Shown here: positions 26,493 to 36,041 of the stretch, one piece after another | Layout of the letters: the number at the start of each line of letters is the position of its first letter | How positions within the stretch are numbered: position 1 is the first letter of the stretch | DNA from: Thalassotalea_B piscium_A | GTDB lineage: Bacteria > Pseudomonadota > Gammaproteobacteria > Enterobacterales > Alteromonadaceae | Length of the DNA stretch: 64,000 nucleotides | Direction: 5' to 3' | Assembly: GCA_049347715.1 (NCBI GenBank) | Contig: CP186339.1 | Coordinates: forward strand, 806,001-870,000 | Position numbers and translations under genes: made by a program | Notes under the pieces: generated by a model | What the model was told of the DNA's origin: nothing | Seen by the model: only the letters and a program-made list of their open reading frames with translations | The model's database searches: none

Positions 26493-28007
26493 ATGACTGA
26501 CTCACAGAAAAGCAATACAGTGAAGTCAATTGTTATTGTCGGAGGTGGTTCCGCAGGATGGATGACAGCTGCTGCGTTAGCTAAAGTTTTGGGCGTTGAA
26601 TTCTGTGATATTACCCTTATCGAATCAGACCAAATAGGTACAGTATCTGTAGGTGAAGCGACCATTCCACAGGTACAACTTTTTAACCGAATTTTAGACA
26701 TTGATGAAAACGAATTTTTAGCTTATACCCAATCAACATTTAAACTAGGCATTGAATTTGTCGATTGGCGTAAAAAAGGACATGCTTATTTTCACCCTTT
26801 CGGTGCTTACGGTACCAATATTGATGCGCTGCCTTTTCATCATTATTGGTTGAAAATGAAAAAAGAAGGTGCGGATATTGATTTGTCTCGTTATTCGTTA
26901 GCGGCTGTTGCTGCCTACCAAAATAAATTTATGCACCCACAAACACAACACAATTCACCTTTAGCGGGAATTAATTATGCGTATCATTTTGATGCAACAT
27001 TATATGCAAAATTTCTGTCGAATTATGCTGGTAAAAAAGGCGTTAAACGCATAGTTGGTAAAGTCATAGATGTAGGAGTCAAAGCTACCGATGGTTTTAT
27101 TGAAGATGTGATCTTAGATGATGGGCAACGTATCAGTGGTGATTTATTTATTGATTGTTCTGGTTTTAAAGGGCTGTTAATTGAACAGACCTTAAAAACA
27201 GGATTTGAAGATTGGAGTCATTTTCTGCCATGTAATCGTGCGCTTGCCGTGCCTTGTCAATCTACTCAGCCTCAAAAGCCTTACACACAATCCATTGCAC
27301 AAACTGTTGGTTGGCGCTGGCGTATACCTTTGCAACATCGAGTAGGTAATGGCTATGTTTATGCAAGTGATTTCATCACTGATGCTAAAGCTGAAGAAGT
27401 GTTATTAAAAGGACTAGAATCTGACCCTATAGCGAATGTTAATGCACTTCGTTGGAACACTGGAATGCGCAAGAAAAGCTGGAATAAAAATTGTATTGCT
27501 ATTGGATTATCTGCTGGTTTTGTTGAGCCACTAGAATCTACCGGACTACATTTAATTCAATCGGCGATTGCTAAATTAATGACCTTATTTCCAAATAAAA
27601 ACTTTAACCAATGTGATATTGATATGTTTAATCAACAAACAGAAAAAGAGTATCAACGTATTCGAGATTTTATCGTATTGCATTATAAAGTAACTGAGCG
27701 AGATGATTCTGAGTTTTGGGACTATTGTCGAAATATGTCAATACCATCAACGTTACAACAGAAAATAGAAATGTATAAAGAAAATGGACGGATATTTCGA
27801 CAAGATGATGAACTGTTTAATGAAACCTCTTGGTTGGCTGTCATGCAAGGGCAAGGAATTCAACCTAAAGGTTATCATCCATTAGTAGATCGCATGCCAA
27901 ATTCAGAAATTCAAAGGCGACTGCATAATATTGAGACTGTCATTCAAAAATCAGCAGATATTATGTTAGATCATCATGATTATTTACAAAAGCATTGTCA
28001 GGTTTAA
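26493..28007 (+). CDS. Tryptophan-halogenase-family flavoprotein
   Basis: The 504-aa protein has the FAD-binding motif VGGGSAGW at residues 16-23. It also keeps both halogenase hallmarks: a Lys in TFKLGIEF (K84, equivalent to PrnA K79) and the WRWRIP motif at 274-279 (WxWxIP). These are normally diagnostic of flavin-dependent halogenases. Members of this family occur widely next to TonB-dependent receptors in marine and plant-associated proteobacteria, where no halogenated metabolite is known, so the substrate and the reaction are uncertain. A flavin reductase partner is not in the window. An AAGGAG ribosome site precedes the start. The gene converges with the AraC gene, only 12 bp away. Confidence 0.9.
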   Translation: MTDSQKSNTVKSIVIVGGGSAGWMTAAALAKVLGVEFCDITLIESDQIGTVSVGEATIPQVQLFNRILDIDENEFLAYTQSTFKLGIEFVDWRKKGHAYFHPFGAYGTNIDALPFHHYWLKMKKEGADIDLSRYSLAAVAAYQNKFMHPQTQHNSPLAGINYAYHFDATLYAKFLSNYAGKKGVKRIVGKVIDVGVKATDGFIEDVILDDGQRISGDLFIDCSGFKGLLIEQTLKTGFEDWSHFLPCNRALAVPCQSTQPQKPYTQSIAQTVGWRWRIPLQHRVGNGYVYASDFITDAKAEEVLLKGLESDPIANVNALRWNTGMRKKSWNKNCIAIGLSAGFVEPLESTGLHLIQSAIAKLMTLFPNKNFNQCDIDMFNQQTEKEYQRIRDFIVLHYKVTERDDSEFWDYCRNMSIPSTLQQKIEMYKENGRIFRQDDELFNETSWLAVMQGQGIQPKGYHPLVDRMPNSEIQRRLHNIETVIQKSADIMLDHHDYLQKHCQV

Positions 28008-28019
28008 TCGCAATAAATA

Positions 28020-29201
28020 TTAGATGTTCACCTTGTTATTTTGCCAGTAGTCTTTTCTGTATTGAGTGGGGGTAACCCCCACTAATTTTTTAAAAAAAGT
28101 ATTAAACGTTGCTTTGCTGTTAAAACCTGCCATATCCATGATATCTAACATAGTTGTTTTACGATTCTCATTTGATACTAGTAAGGCTTTACTCTCTTCA
28201 ATACGAAAGTGATTGATATACTCAAAAAAGTTTTTTTCAAAATGCCTATTTATTACTGAAGATAAATGTCGTGGTGAAACGTTTAATTGATTAGCTAAAT
28301 TATCCAAGGTGAGTAAATGATTCAAATAAGGTTTTTCAGCCTTCATATAATCCTCTATTTGTTTTATTTGCTCAGGATCAAATGGCGCTACGAGGTCATC
28401 GTGTGCGTCATCGACTAACTTCTCATCTATCCCTTTAAAGATAGTAGAATAACCCGCACTAAAGAAAACTAAAGAGGTGATGAGTAACATGACAATATAA
28501 TTAGAAGTTAAGCCTAAGGTTTCATGATCGACAATGATTCCCATTTCATATGAAAATATAATAGCTAAAGCTACAAATATAGCGTTAACTCGTATGACTA
28601 AGAAACCAATAACTAATATTTTTAACCAAGTCAGATCTACATCTTCTAATGCCGCTACTTGGTTTTTAATTTGTTTATGGTATTTGTGTAATTCAATTAA
28701 ACATAAGATGCCAAAAATAAAACGTAAACATTCTCGAATTAAGTGAATAATATGACTCGTCATGGAGGTATGTTCAAAACTATTGCCTTGTAAGGATGAT
28801 ATTTTTACTTGGTTATCTAGTAGTAACCACCCATGAGTAAAATAAATGGTAAAAAGTATAAAAGGAATAAAATAAAGGGCATCTTTAATGGTTAATTTAT
28901 AGTTTTTATAAACGAGAGAACGTATATAAAGTAGCAATAGTGGTGCTTCTATCCAATAAGCTAAGCCAAAGGTGTAAAATAGATTCGGAGATATGCCTAA
29001 TGCATAGGTTTTAAATGCTTCACCAAAATTGATTAAATTATCGAGAGGAATAGCGGCTTGAGTAACCAAAAAAGCAGCGAGTAAATAACGACTTAATTTT
29101 TTTCCTTTTTTCAATGTGACTAAAAAAAGGGCAAATAGAAGGCAAATATAAATAGTGAATATTAATACTAAATCGTGGGTATTAAACAAAACCGATTTCA
29201 T
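28020..29201 (-). CDS. Membrane-anchored AraC-family transcriptional regulator
   Basis: The 393-aa protein has about seven hydrophobic segments in its first 255 residues (VLIFTIYICLLFALFLVTL is the first) and a C-terminal AraC/XylS DNA-binding domain (about 290-390). The two helix-turn-helix units are visible in LDNLANQLNVSPRHLSSVINRHF and MLDIMDMAGFNSKATFNTFFKK, with the GVTPTQYRKDY ending. Thus DNA binding is tethered to the inner membrane. The sensed signal is unknown, but its place inside the glucan locus makes it the likely pathway regulator. It is divergent from the secreted GH3, with a 216-bp gap carrying a tandem repeat that could be its binding site. Confidence 0.9.
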   Translation of the reverse strand: MKSVLFNTHDLVLIFTIYICLLFALFLVTLKKGKKLSRYLLAAFLVTQAAIPLDNLINFGEAFKTYALGISPNLFYTFGLAYWIEAPLLLLYIRSLVYKNYKLTIKDALYFIPFILFTIYFTHGWLLLDNQVKISSLQGNSFEHTSMTSHIIHLIRECLRFIFGILCLIELHKYHKQIKNQVAALEDVDLTWLKILVIGFLVIRVNAIFVALAIIFSYEMGIIVDHETLGLTSNYIVMLLITSLVFFSAGYSTIFKGIDEKLVDDAHDDLVAPFDPEQIKQIEDYMKAEKPYLNHLLTLDNLANQLNVSPRHLSSVINRHFEKNFFEYINHFRIEESKALLVSNENRKTTMLDIMDMAGFNSKATFNTFFKKLVGVTPTQYRKDYWQNNKVNI

Positions 29202-29261
29202 TCTTTGTTTTAACCTTATTTAATTCAAGTGCAAAGGCTGATAAAAGCCTATGGTTTAATT

Positions 29262-29293
29262 AATACCATCATAAATAAATACCATGATAAATA
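29262..29293. repeat. Tandem 16-bp direct repeat in the araC-GH3 gap (candidate regulator site)
   Basis: AATACCATCATAAATA is followed immediately by AATACCATGATAAATA, with one mismatch. A further ATGGT at 29251-29255 makes an inverted partner to the first ACCAT. AraC-type regulators bind direct repeats of this size, so it may be the site of the regulator at 28020-29201. Confidence 0.65.
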
Positions 29294-29417
29294 TTAGTGT
29301 TTCTAGTTCAAATTTACTCATTTACATAAAGTTGTACTTTTTATTCATCTATTTGAACGACTTTTTTCCATTTATTGATAAGAATAGATGATAGATTTTT
29401 ATAGTTTAGGTTAATAA

Positions 29418-31931
29418 ATGAAAACAACGAGCTACCTTTCAATAGTAACGCTTATTACGACTTTGTATATAAGTACATGTGTTTTTGCTAATGATTTAAC
29501 ATTATGGCCAAAATTGCAGTCACCGATTCCAAAGAATCCAGCATTGGAATTAAAAATTACTCAACTGCTCAACAAAATGTCGTTAGAGCAGAAAGTCGGT
29601 CAAATGGTTCAAGCTGAAATTACTTGGGTAACACCACAAGACGTCAAAAAATATCATCTAGGGTCTGTGTTAAATGGTGGAGGCTCATTTCTTAATGGTA
29701 ATCGCCAGGCAAGTGTCAATGACTGGGTAACATTTATGGATAAGCTATATCTAGCCTCGATGGATACTTCAGACGGTGGCTTAGCTATTCCTGTCACTTA
29801 TGGCATTGATGCGGTCCATGGTAATAATAAATTTATCGGCGCTACCTTATACCCTCATAATATTGGTTTAGGTGCCGCTAATAATCCTAAATTAATTCAT
29901 AAAATTGGTGAAGCGACAGCTAAAGAGGTGTTGCTAGCCGGTATTGATTGGACGTTTGCCCCGACTATTGCGGTAGTTCGAGATGATCGATGGGGGAGAA
30001 CTTATGAAAGTTACTCTGAAGATCCTGAAATTGTAGCGACCTACGCGAAAGAAATGATTGAAGGCTTACAAGGTAAAGTCTTAACGGGTGAGTTTTTAAA
30101 TGAAGATCATATTTATTCAACCGCTAAACATTGGGTTGGTGATGGCGGTACCAAAGATGGTGTCGATCAAGGTGACAATATTGATGATGAAAAAGCATTA
30201 ATTAAACACCATGCTGCAGCTTATTTTCCAGCAATTGAAGCGGGCGTTCAAAGTATTATGGCATCACATAATATGTGGCAAGGGGAAAGATTACACGGTA
30301 GTAAGTATTTGCTAACAGATGTGTTGAAAGGAAAACTTGGATTTGATGGCTTCATTGTTGGTGATTGGAACTCACATAGTAAAATCCCCGGATGTACTAA
30401 TGACAGTTGCCCGCAAGCGGTTAATGCTGGTTTAGATATGTTTATGGTGGTTGAAGATTGGAAAGCATTCATAGAAAACACCGTACAACAGGTTAAAAAT
30501 GGTGAGATTGCTCGTTCACGTATTGATGATGCCGTACGTCGGATACTACGCGTTAAATTTAGATCTGGCTTATTTGATAAAGGTTTACCCTCAAAAAGAA
30601 AATATGCCAATAATGCACAATTGTTAGGTGCGCCTGAGCATAAAGCTATTGCTAGACAAGCAGTGAGAGAGTCTTTAGTTTTACTGAAAAATAACCAGAA
30701 CCTGTTACCACTTAGCCCCAATGCTAATATTTTAGTTGCCGGCGACGGTGCTGATAATATGAGTAAGCAAACCGGTGGGTGGACAATTAATTGGACTGGA
30801 GAAGGGAACACAAAGTCTGATTTTCCTGGTGGCACGTCAATCTATGATGGTATTAAGAATGTGGTAGAGGGAGCGGGTGGAAAGGTAACATTGAGCCCTG
30901 ATGGTAGTTATAAAGACAAACCAGATGTCGCGATTGTAGTCTTTGGTGAGAATCCGTATGCAGAATGGATTGGTGATTTAAAGTCAATAACTTATCAGCA
31001 ACACAGTAAGAGAGATGCAAAACTTATCGAGTTACTGCAATCACAAGGTATTAAGGTCGTGAGTGTCTTTTTATCTGGAAGACCATTGTGGGTAAATCGA
31101 GAAATTAATGCATCAACCGCTTTTGTTGCTGCATGGTTACCGGGTAGTGAAGGGATTGGTATCTCAGACGTATTATTTAAAAATAATAAGGGCGATATTC
31201 AATATGATTTTAAAGGAAAGTTATCTTTTTCTTGGCCTAAACGTCCTTCTCAAGTTGTACTAAACAGGTATGACGAAAACTATGATCCACTTTTTTCTTA
31301 TGGTTATGGCTTAAGTTATAAAGATAATGTAGATCTTGAACTTTTGAATACTGAAAGTGACCTTAAGCTAGAAGTGATGAAAGACACTCCTTATGTGGTT
31401 ATGCAAGGAAGACCTAATGAACGTTGGAGTTATCAGTTACGCAGTGGAGAGATGATAAAAGACATCAGTACACCTACAGCAAAAATAGATGGTTTTACTA
31501 TGATTGAAGCGGACAAAATCATTCAAGGTGATGCTAAAGAATTTACGTGGGATGGGACGAAAGATGTTTCAGTCTTAGTGACTTCAGGTTGGTTTCGAGA
31601 AGACTTATCTAATTATCTTTCAAACAATGGAAAATTGACTTTTGATATACGAGTTGAAGCTTATCCTAAAGGACCATTATGGGTCAAAATGGGGTGTGGC
31701 GTAGCCGCTTGTGGAGCGTTCGATATAGCACCTTTTGCCAAAAAATTCAGCTTACATCGTTGGAACAAGCTATCGATAGATCTACTGTGTTTTGCTAATG
31801 CGGGTGTCGAGTTTGAGCGTTCAAGTGCCCCCTTTATTATGGCGAGTAAAGACAGTGCTAAAGTGAGGGTTGCTAATGTGAATTATGTACCTAATACAAC
31901 GTATAAAGCTGATATTCACTGTAGCAATTAA
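29418..31931 (+). CDS. GH3 exo-1,3/1,4-beta-glucanase (ExoP-like)
   Basis: A secreted 837-aa hydrolase. A signal peptide ends near residue 25 (TCVFANDL). The GH3 (beta/alpha)8 domain contains GSVLNGGGSFLNGN, YGIDAVHGNN, DDRWGRTYESYSEDPE and the nucleophile D316 in IVGDWNSHSK. The alpha/beta sandwich domain (about 410-620) and a C-terminal beta-rich domain (about 660-837) follow. This domain set and the motifs are those of ExoP-type glucan hydrolases of marine Pseudoalteromonas, which release glucose from mixed-linkage beta-glucan and cellodextrins. It precedes the GH9 gene by 78 bp, probably in one transcript. Exact linkage preference is inferred. Confidence 0.93.
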   Translation: MKTTSYLSIVTLITTLYISTCVFANDLTLWPKLQSPIPKNPALELKITQLLNKMSLEQKVGQMVQAEITWVTPQDVKKYHLGSVLNGGGSFLNGNRQASVNDWVTFMDKLYLASMDTSDGGLAIPVTYGIDAVHGNNKFIGATLYPHNIGLGAANNPKLIHKIGEATAKEVLLAGIDWTFAPTIAVVRDDRWGRTYESYSEDPEIVATYAKEMIEGLQGKVLTGEFLNEDHIYSTAKHWVGDGGTKDGVDQGDNIDDEKALIKHHAAAYFPAIEAGVQSIMASHNMWQGERLHGSKYLLTDVLKGKLGFDGFIVGDWNSHSKIPGCTNDSCPQAVNAGLDMFMVVEDWKAFIENTVQQVKNGEIARSRIDDAVRRILRVKFRSGLFDKGLPSKRKYANNAQLLGAPEHKAIARQAVRESLVLLKNNQNLLPLSPNANILVAGDGADNMSKQTGGWTINWTGEGNTKSDFPGGTSIYDGIKNVVEGAGGKVTLSPDGSYKDKPDVAIVVFGENPYAEWIGDLKSITYQQHSKRDAKLIELLQSQGIKVVSVFLSGRPLWVNREINASTAFVAAWLPGSEGIGISDVLFKNNKGDIQYDFKGKLSFSWPKRPSQVVLNRYDENYDPLFSYGYGLSYKDNVDLELLNTESDLKLEVMKDTPYVVMQGRPNERWSYQLRSGEMIKDISTPTAKIDGFTMIEADKIIQGDAKEFTWDGTKDVSVLVTSGWFREDLSNYLSNNGKLTFDIRVEAYPKGPLWVKMGCGVAACGAFDIAPFAKKFSLHRWNKLSIDLLCFANAGVEFERSSAPFIMASKDSAKVRVANVNYVPNTTYKADIHCSN

Positions 31932-32009
31932 TCGTAGACGGATGATGGTATCGCATCATATACAATGAGCCCTTCAAAGGTAGTTACTTCTAATGATATG
32001 TGAGGATAA

Positions 32010-33779
32010 ATGAATAATCTCAATAGGGTAGCTACCTTAATACTAGTTGTTTTACTGTGGGGATGTGGCGGTAGTAGTAACAATAAATCTGAGCCGCTCA
32101 CTAGTGAAAATCCTGTGTCGGTTGTTACTTCTTACGCGACTAAAAGCCAGATTGTTATTAAGTTAAACCAAGTCGGTTTTTTACCTAATGATAAGAAAGT
32201 GGCTATTATTCCTAATGTGGTTAGCAATGTCTTCCAGTTGATCTCCACAGGAACAAATAATGTGGTTTTTGAAGGGCAATTATCAGCACCTTTAGCTTGG
32301 GAGTTATCAGGTAAGGAAGAAGTGACAAAAGCTGATTTTTCATTGTTTAATACGCCTGGTAGTTACTTTTTAAGGGTAGACGGCTTAGCAGATTCAAATA
32401 AGTTTGAAATTAACGCACAGGTGTATGGGTTATTACATGATGCGGCACTCAAGTTTTATTATTATAACCGCGCAAGCCAAGAGATAATTGCCCCATATGC
32501 AGGGGAATGGTTACGAAATGCGGGACATTATGACAACCAAGTATTGGTGCATGCATCAGCAGCAAATACTCAAAGACCAACATCGACTATACTCTCCTCA
32601 CCTAAGGGTTGGTATGATGCTGGCGATTATGGCAAATATGTTGTTAATTCGGGGATTTCTACTTATACCTTACTTGCCGCTTATGCGCATTTCCCCGCGT
32701 TTTACCAAGATCGTAATATTGCTATCCCTGAATCGGTTGATTCCATCCCTGACATACTCAACGAAATAATATGGAATCTTGATTGGTTGCTGACCATGCA
32801 AGATTTCGACGGTAGTGTTTATCATAAATTAACTACCTTAGAATGGCCTGGGCAGGAAATGCCCGAAGAGGATAAAAGAGATAGGTACGTTATTGGTAAG
32901 TCAACAGCCGCAGCATTGAACTTCGCTGCGGTGATGGCGATGGCAAGTCGTGTTTATCAACCATTTGAAACGTCATTTCCTGATAAAAATGAGCAATGGT
33001 TAAATGCAGCCGTAGCCGCTTGGAATTGGGCGGTTGAGCATCCCAAGCAGTATTATCAGCAACCTGATGATGTCAGTAGTGGTGAGTATGGTGATAATGC
33101 TGTCAATGATGAGTTTGCTTGGGCTGCTGCAGAACTATTTATTGCAACCCAAGATGTTAACTATTACAACCAATTTAAAAAATATAGAAGCAAAGCACGC
33201 ATTCCTTCATGGTCAAATGTGGGGTATTTAGCTTTGAGTTCTTTGATTATGGAAGGAGAAAGCATATTAGATCCTAGAGAATACCAGTTATTAAAAAGCA
33301 CTCAATTAGCATTGGCAAATACTATTGTTGAACAATCTCATATGAACGGCTATCAAGTAGCTATGGTGTCGTCTGACTTTGTTTGGGGGAGTAATGGCGT
33401 TGCATTAAACAAAGCTTTCATTTTGATGCAAGCGAATCATAGCTCTAATGATATTCGTTTTCGTAGCGCCGCAACGGATCTGATTGATTATATCCTTGGA
33501 CGAAATCCAACTGATTATTCTTTTGTGACAGGATATGGCACAAAAACACCTATGCACCCCCATCATAGGGTAAGTGAAAGTGACAATCTGACAAATCCTA
33601 TTCCAGGTATGCTTGTTGGCGGTCCACATAGAGGCCAACAAGATAAATGTCATTATACTTATCTAACACCTGCAAAGTCTTATCTTGATGACTGGTGCAG
33701 TTTCTCTACTAATGAAGTAACTATTAATTGGAATGCGCCATTAATATATGTACTGGCTGCATTACAGTCTACAAGATAA
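32010..33779 (+). CDS. GH9 endoglucanase/cellodextrinase lipoprotein
   Basis: The 589-aa protein has a lipoprotein signal (lipobox LWGC, Cys about residue 19). A CelD_N immunoglobulin-like domain (about 45-135, KLNQVGFLPNDKKVAII) is followed by the GH9 catalytic (alpha/alpha)6 domain. Catalytic features are the DAGDYGKYV motif with the two Asp (general base), the HPHHR substrate motif, and the acid Glu in STNEVTINWNAP near the C-terminus. GH9 enzymes with an Ig domain attack cellulose, cello-oligosaccharides or mixed-linkage glucans. It is probably on the outer membrane, next to the receptor. It ends 19 bp from the convergent iron-permease gene. Confidence 0.93.
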   Translation: MNNLNRVATLILVVLLWGCGGSSNNKSEPLTSENPVSVVTSYATKSQIVIKLNQVGFLPNDKKVAIIPNVVSNVFQLISTGTNNVVFEGQLSAPLAWELSGKEEVTKADFSLFNTPGSYFLRVDGLADSNKFEINAQVYGLLHDAALKFYYYNRASQEIIAPYAGEWLRNAGHYDNQVLVHASAANTQRPTSTILSSPKGWYDAGDYGKYVVNSGISTYTLLAAYAHFPAFYQDRNIAIPESVDSIPDILNEIIWNLDWLLTMQDFDGSVYHKLTTLEWPGQEMPEEDKRDRYVIGKSTAAALNFAAVMAMASRVYQPFETSFPDKNEQWLNAAVAAWNWAVEHPKQYYQQPDDVSSGEYGDNAVNDEFAWAAAELFIATQDVNYYNQFKKYRSKARIPSWSNVGYLALSSLIMEGESILDPREYQLLKSTQLALANTIVEQSHMNGYQVAMVSSDFVWGSNGVALNKAFILMQANHSSNDIRFRSAATDLIDYILGRNPTDYSFVTGYGTKTPMHPHHRVSESDNLTNPIPGMLVGGPHRGQQDKCHYTYLTPAKSYLDDWCSFSTNEVTINWNAPLIYVLAALQSTR

Positions 33780-33798
33780 AGGATGTTAAATTGGTCGA

Positions 33799-35754
33799 TT
33801 AAGCCCTTGCTTGGTTGTTCATTTTCTTTTTCATCACGACTTGATAACACACAAAAAATAAAATAACCGATGCTTGGGCAAATGCACCTTGCCAAGTTGA
33901 GCCAACGCCTATCCATGGTAAATCTACATGAATAGGTAATGATGAAATATTGATTATAGCCGCCTCTTGTAAAGCGGTGATTGCTTTACCCATTAAGATA
34001 AAGGCTAATACAAGTAACAAATAAGTAGTTACTGAAAAGAAGCGAGCAATAGGCAGCTTAATTGAATATTTTAAAATAGCCCAAGCTAATAAGGCAAGCA
34101 CTGCTGAAGCTGCTACAAAACCAGAGATAGCAGCAGAATACTGACCTGATGAGGCTTGAGTAAGTAACGATTGGTAAAATAATACTGTTTCAAATACTTC
34201 ACGGTAAACGGCGATAAATGAAAGTAGTGTTAATCCCCAAAGTGTCCCTGAACGTAATTGTGTATTAATATGTTTTTGAATATAAGTTTGCCATTGTTCG
34301 GCATTAGTTTTGCTATGCATCCAAATACCGACATATAAAAGCATAATAGCAGCCAATAAAGCAGCAACGCCTTCCATGACCTCGCGACTTGCCCCACTTA
34401 TTTCAATCATAGATTGAGCTACTGCCCAAGTACCTATGCCAGCTATAAGCGCCAGTAACCAACCAAGATGTACATACTTGAGCGCATCTTTACGATTTGT
34501 TTTGATTAACACTGTCATTAAAGCAATCACAACCAATAACGCTTCCAAACCTTCTCGTAATAAAATGACTAAGCTGGCGGTAAATAAAGCCTCACTTGAT
34601 AAATAAGATCCTGTTAAGAGAGCTTGTGCTTCATCTAATTGAGTAAAAATTTCGTCCGATAAAGGTGTAAGTTGTGACTCTTGGCCGGCAAGGCTAAGGA
34701 TTTTTCTTAAATTGATTAGGTTTACTTCAATACGCTTACGTAATTCGGCATCTCTAGCATCTAAACTATTTTCGATTAATTCAAAGCCATCAAGATAAGC
34801 ACTCACCGACAAGTTAGTTGCCGTTTTAAAGTCACCATTATGATAGGCATTTAGCGCGGCGTGTAGTTGTGTTTTTGTAGTGGTAATCGGATGTTTTTTA
34901 TCATTAAAAAGCAATTCAGGTGTAGATCTATATTTCTCAATAATACTTGTATTATTAACCATAGTGGCTAATTGAGTGGGGTTTAAATTGACCCAATCTT
35001 GTAAAGTAAGCGATTGAGGAAGTTCTTGATTATTATCTGTAGCGGTAAAAGCTAAACTTCCTACATAAAATGCGAGTGACCAGCGTTGTTGCTCTTTAAA
35101 TTGGTTAAAAGCTGGCATGGCTGTGTCATCTAAGCCGTTAGAAATTGCATCAAATAAGCCTAGTAAGGATCTATTCATAGCGCGTTCTTTATCGGTGAAA
35201 TTGGTGGGGGTTGGAGATAAACTTTTCGCTAAAACACCATCACCTTTACCCGATAAACCATGACAACTTGCACAATTTTGTTGAAATAGAGCTTGAGTCT
35301 CTTTTTTTGATAATAATTGTCTTGGTAACAGGGATTGCGGTAAAAGTAATAATATTTGACCGCGCATCTTTGCACTTATTTGTCGAATCTCATTAACTGC
35401 TGCCTTATTTTTGATAGCGTCAGCTAAGGCTATAGAGTGTTGATAGAGGAGAGAGTCTGATTTATCTTTAAAGGCCGCCGTCGTTTTTTCAACAATAATG
35501 GCTGAAAACTCCAACATTTCATGGTATTCATCTTGATTAACCACCTGACCTTTTTCAACGGCAGCAGCATAGTCAACACCAATATACTCAGCTAATTGCG
35601 CAAGCTGTCTTAGTTGCGCCGTTTCATCAAATGAAGCGGCAACAGTATATAACGGGAATAACAAAAAAATGACCGTAATTAGTGACTGTAATTTCTTTTG
35701 CATAGAGACAAAAAATACACCTTGGGAGTTGTATTGGGTCAATTTATTAATCAT
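33799..35754 (-). CDS. FTR1-family iron permease with cytochrome c domain
   Basis: The product is 651 aa from the first ATG. An ATG at 35703 would place the signal peptide (LQSLITVIFLLFPLYTVAAS) at the very N-terminus, and either start is possible. The exported half carries a haem-c site, NCASCHGLSGKGDG, with helical regions around it. The C-terminal half has seven membrane segments with the two FTR1 iron motifs REGLE and REVFE. Such proteins move iron across the inner membrane, with the haem domain thought to assist oxidation. A Fur box lies upstream. It has no visible link to flagella and sits at the right border of the inserted block. Confidence 0.92.
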   Translation of the reverse strand: MINKLTQYNSQGVFFVSMQKKLQSLITVIFLLFPLYTVAASFDETAQLRQLAQLAEYIGVDYAAAVEKGQVVNQDEYHEMLEFSAIIVEKTTAAFKDKSDSLLYQHSIALADAIKNKAAVNEIRQISAKMRGQILLLLPQSLLPRQLLSKKETQALFQQNCASCHGLSGKGDGVLAKSLSPTPTNFTDKERAMNRSLLGLFDAISNGLDDTAMPAFNQFKEQQRWSLAFYVGSLAFTATDNNQELPQSLTLQDWVNLNPTQLATMVNNTSIIEKYRSTPELLFNDKKHPITTTKTQLHAALNAYHNGDFKTATNLSVSAYLDGFELIENSLDARDAELRKRIEVNLINLRKILSLAGQESQLTPLSDEIFTQLDEAQALLTGSYLSSEALFTASLVILLREGLEALLVVIALMTVLIKTNRKDALKYVHLGWLLALIAGIGTWAVAQSMIEISGASREVMEGVAALLAAIMLLYVGIWMHSKTNAEQWQTYIQKHINTQLRSGTLWGLTLLSFIAVYREVFETVLFYQSLLTQASSGQYSAAISGFVAASAVLALLAWAILKYSIKLPIARFFSVTTYLLLVLAFILMGKAITALQEAAIINISSLPIHVDLPWIGVGSTWQGAFAQASVILFFVCYQVVMKKKMNNQARA

Positions 35755-35779
35755 TTTACTCGGCTTTAACTTGTTGTAA

Positions 35780-35794
35780 TGAGAACTATTATCA
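35780..35794 (-). promoter_or_regulatory. Fur box upstream of the FTR1 gene
   Basis: TGAGAACTATTATCA matches the 7-1-7 Fur motif TGATAAT-N-ATTATCA at 12 of 14 positions. It is 26 bp upstream of the longer start of the iron permease gene. This indicates iron-repressed expression; the role of the permease fits. Confidence 0.75.
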
Positions 35795-36041
35795 TTATAA
35801 ACGTTCTCGCTATAATAATGCTAGTACAAATCTCATATAACTTATGGCTCAAAGCTAGTTTACCTCTAAGTACTCGAAATGCGGCCGCTTAAAGTGGCGA
35901 GAATACTTGTATTGAATATCCATTTAAATTAAGGACGGTGTGGCTTAGTTGTTGCTAAATTCAAGATAAGCCAAATCTTTGACTCTCTTAGTGCTGATTA
36001 AAACTAAAGGTAACTAATTGTTATTTAAGGGTAGTTTTGGT

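Noticed and set aside
35881..35888. GCGGCCGC palindrome in the FTR1-fleS gap
   Set aside because: A single 8-bp palindrome within a weak inverted repeat; no partner elsewhere and no known element.
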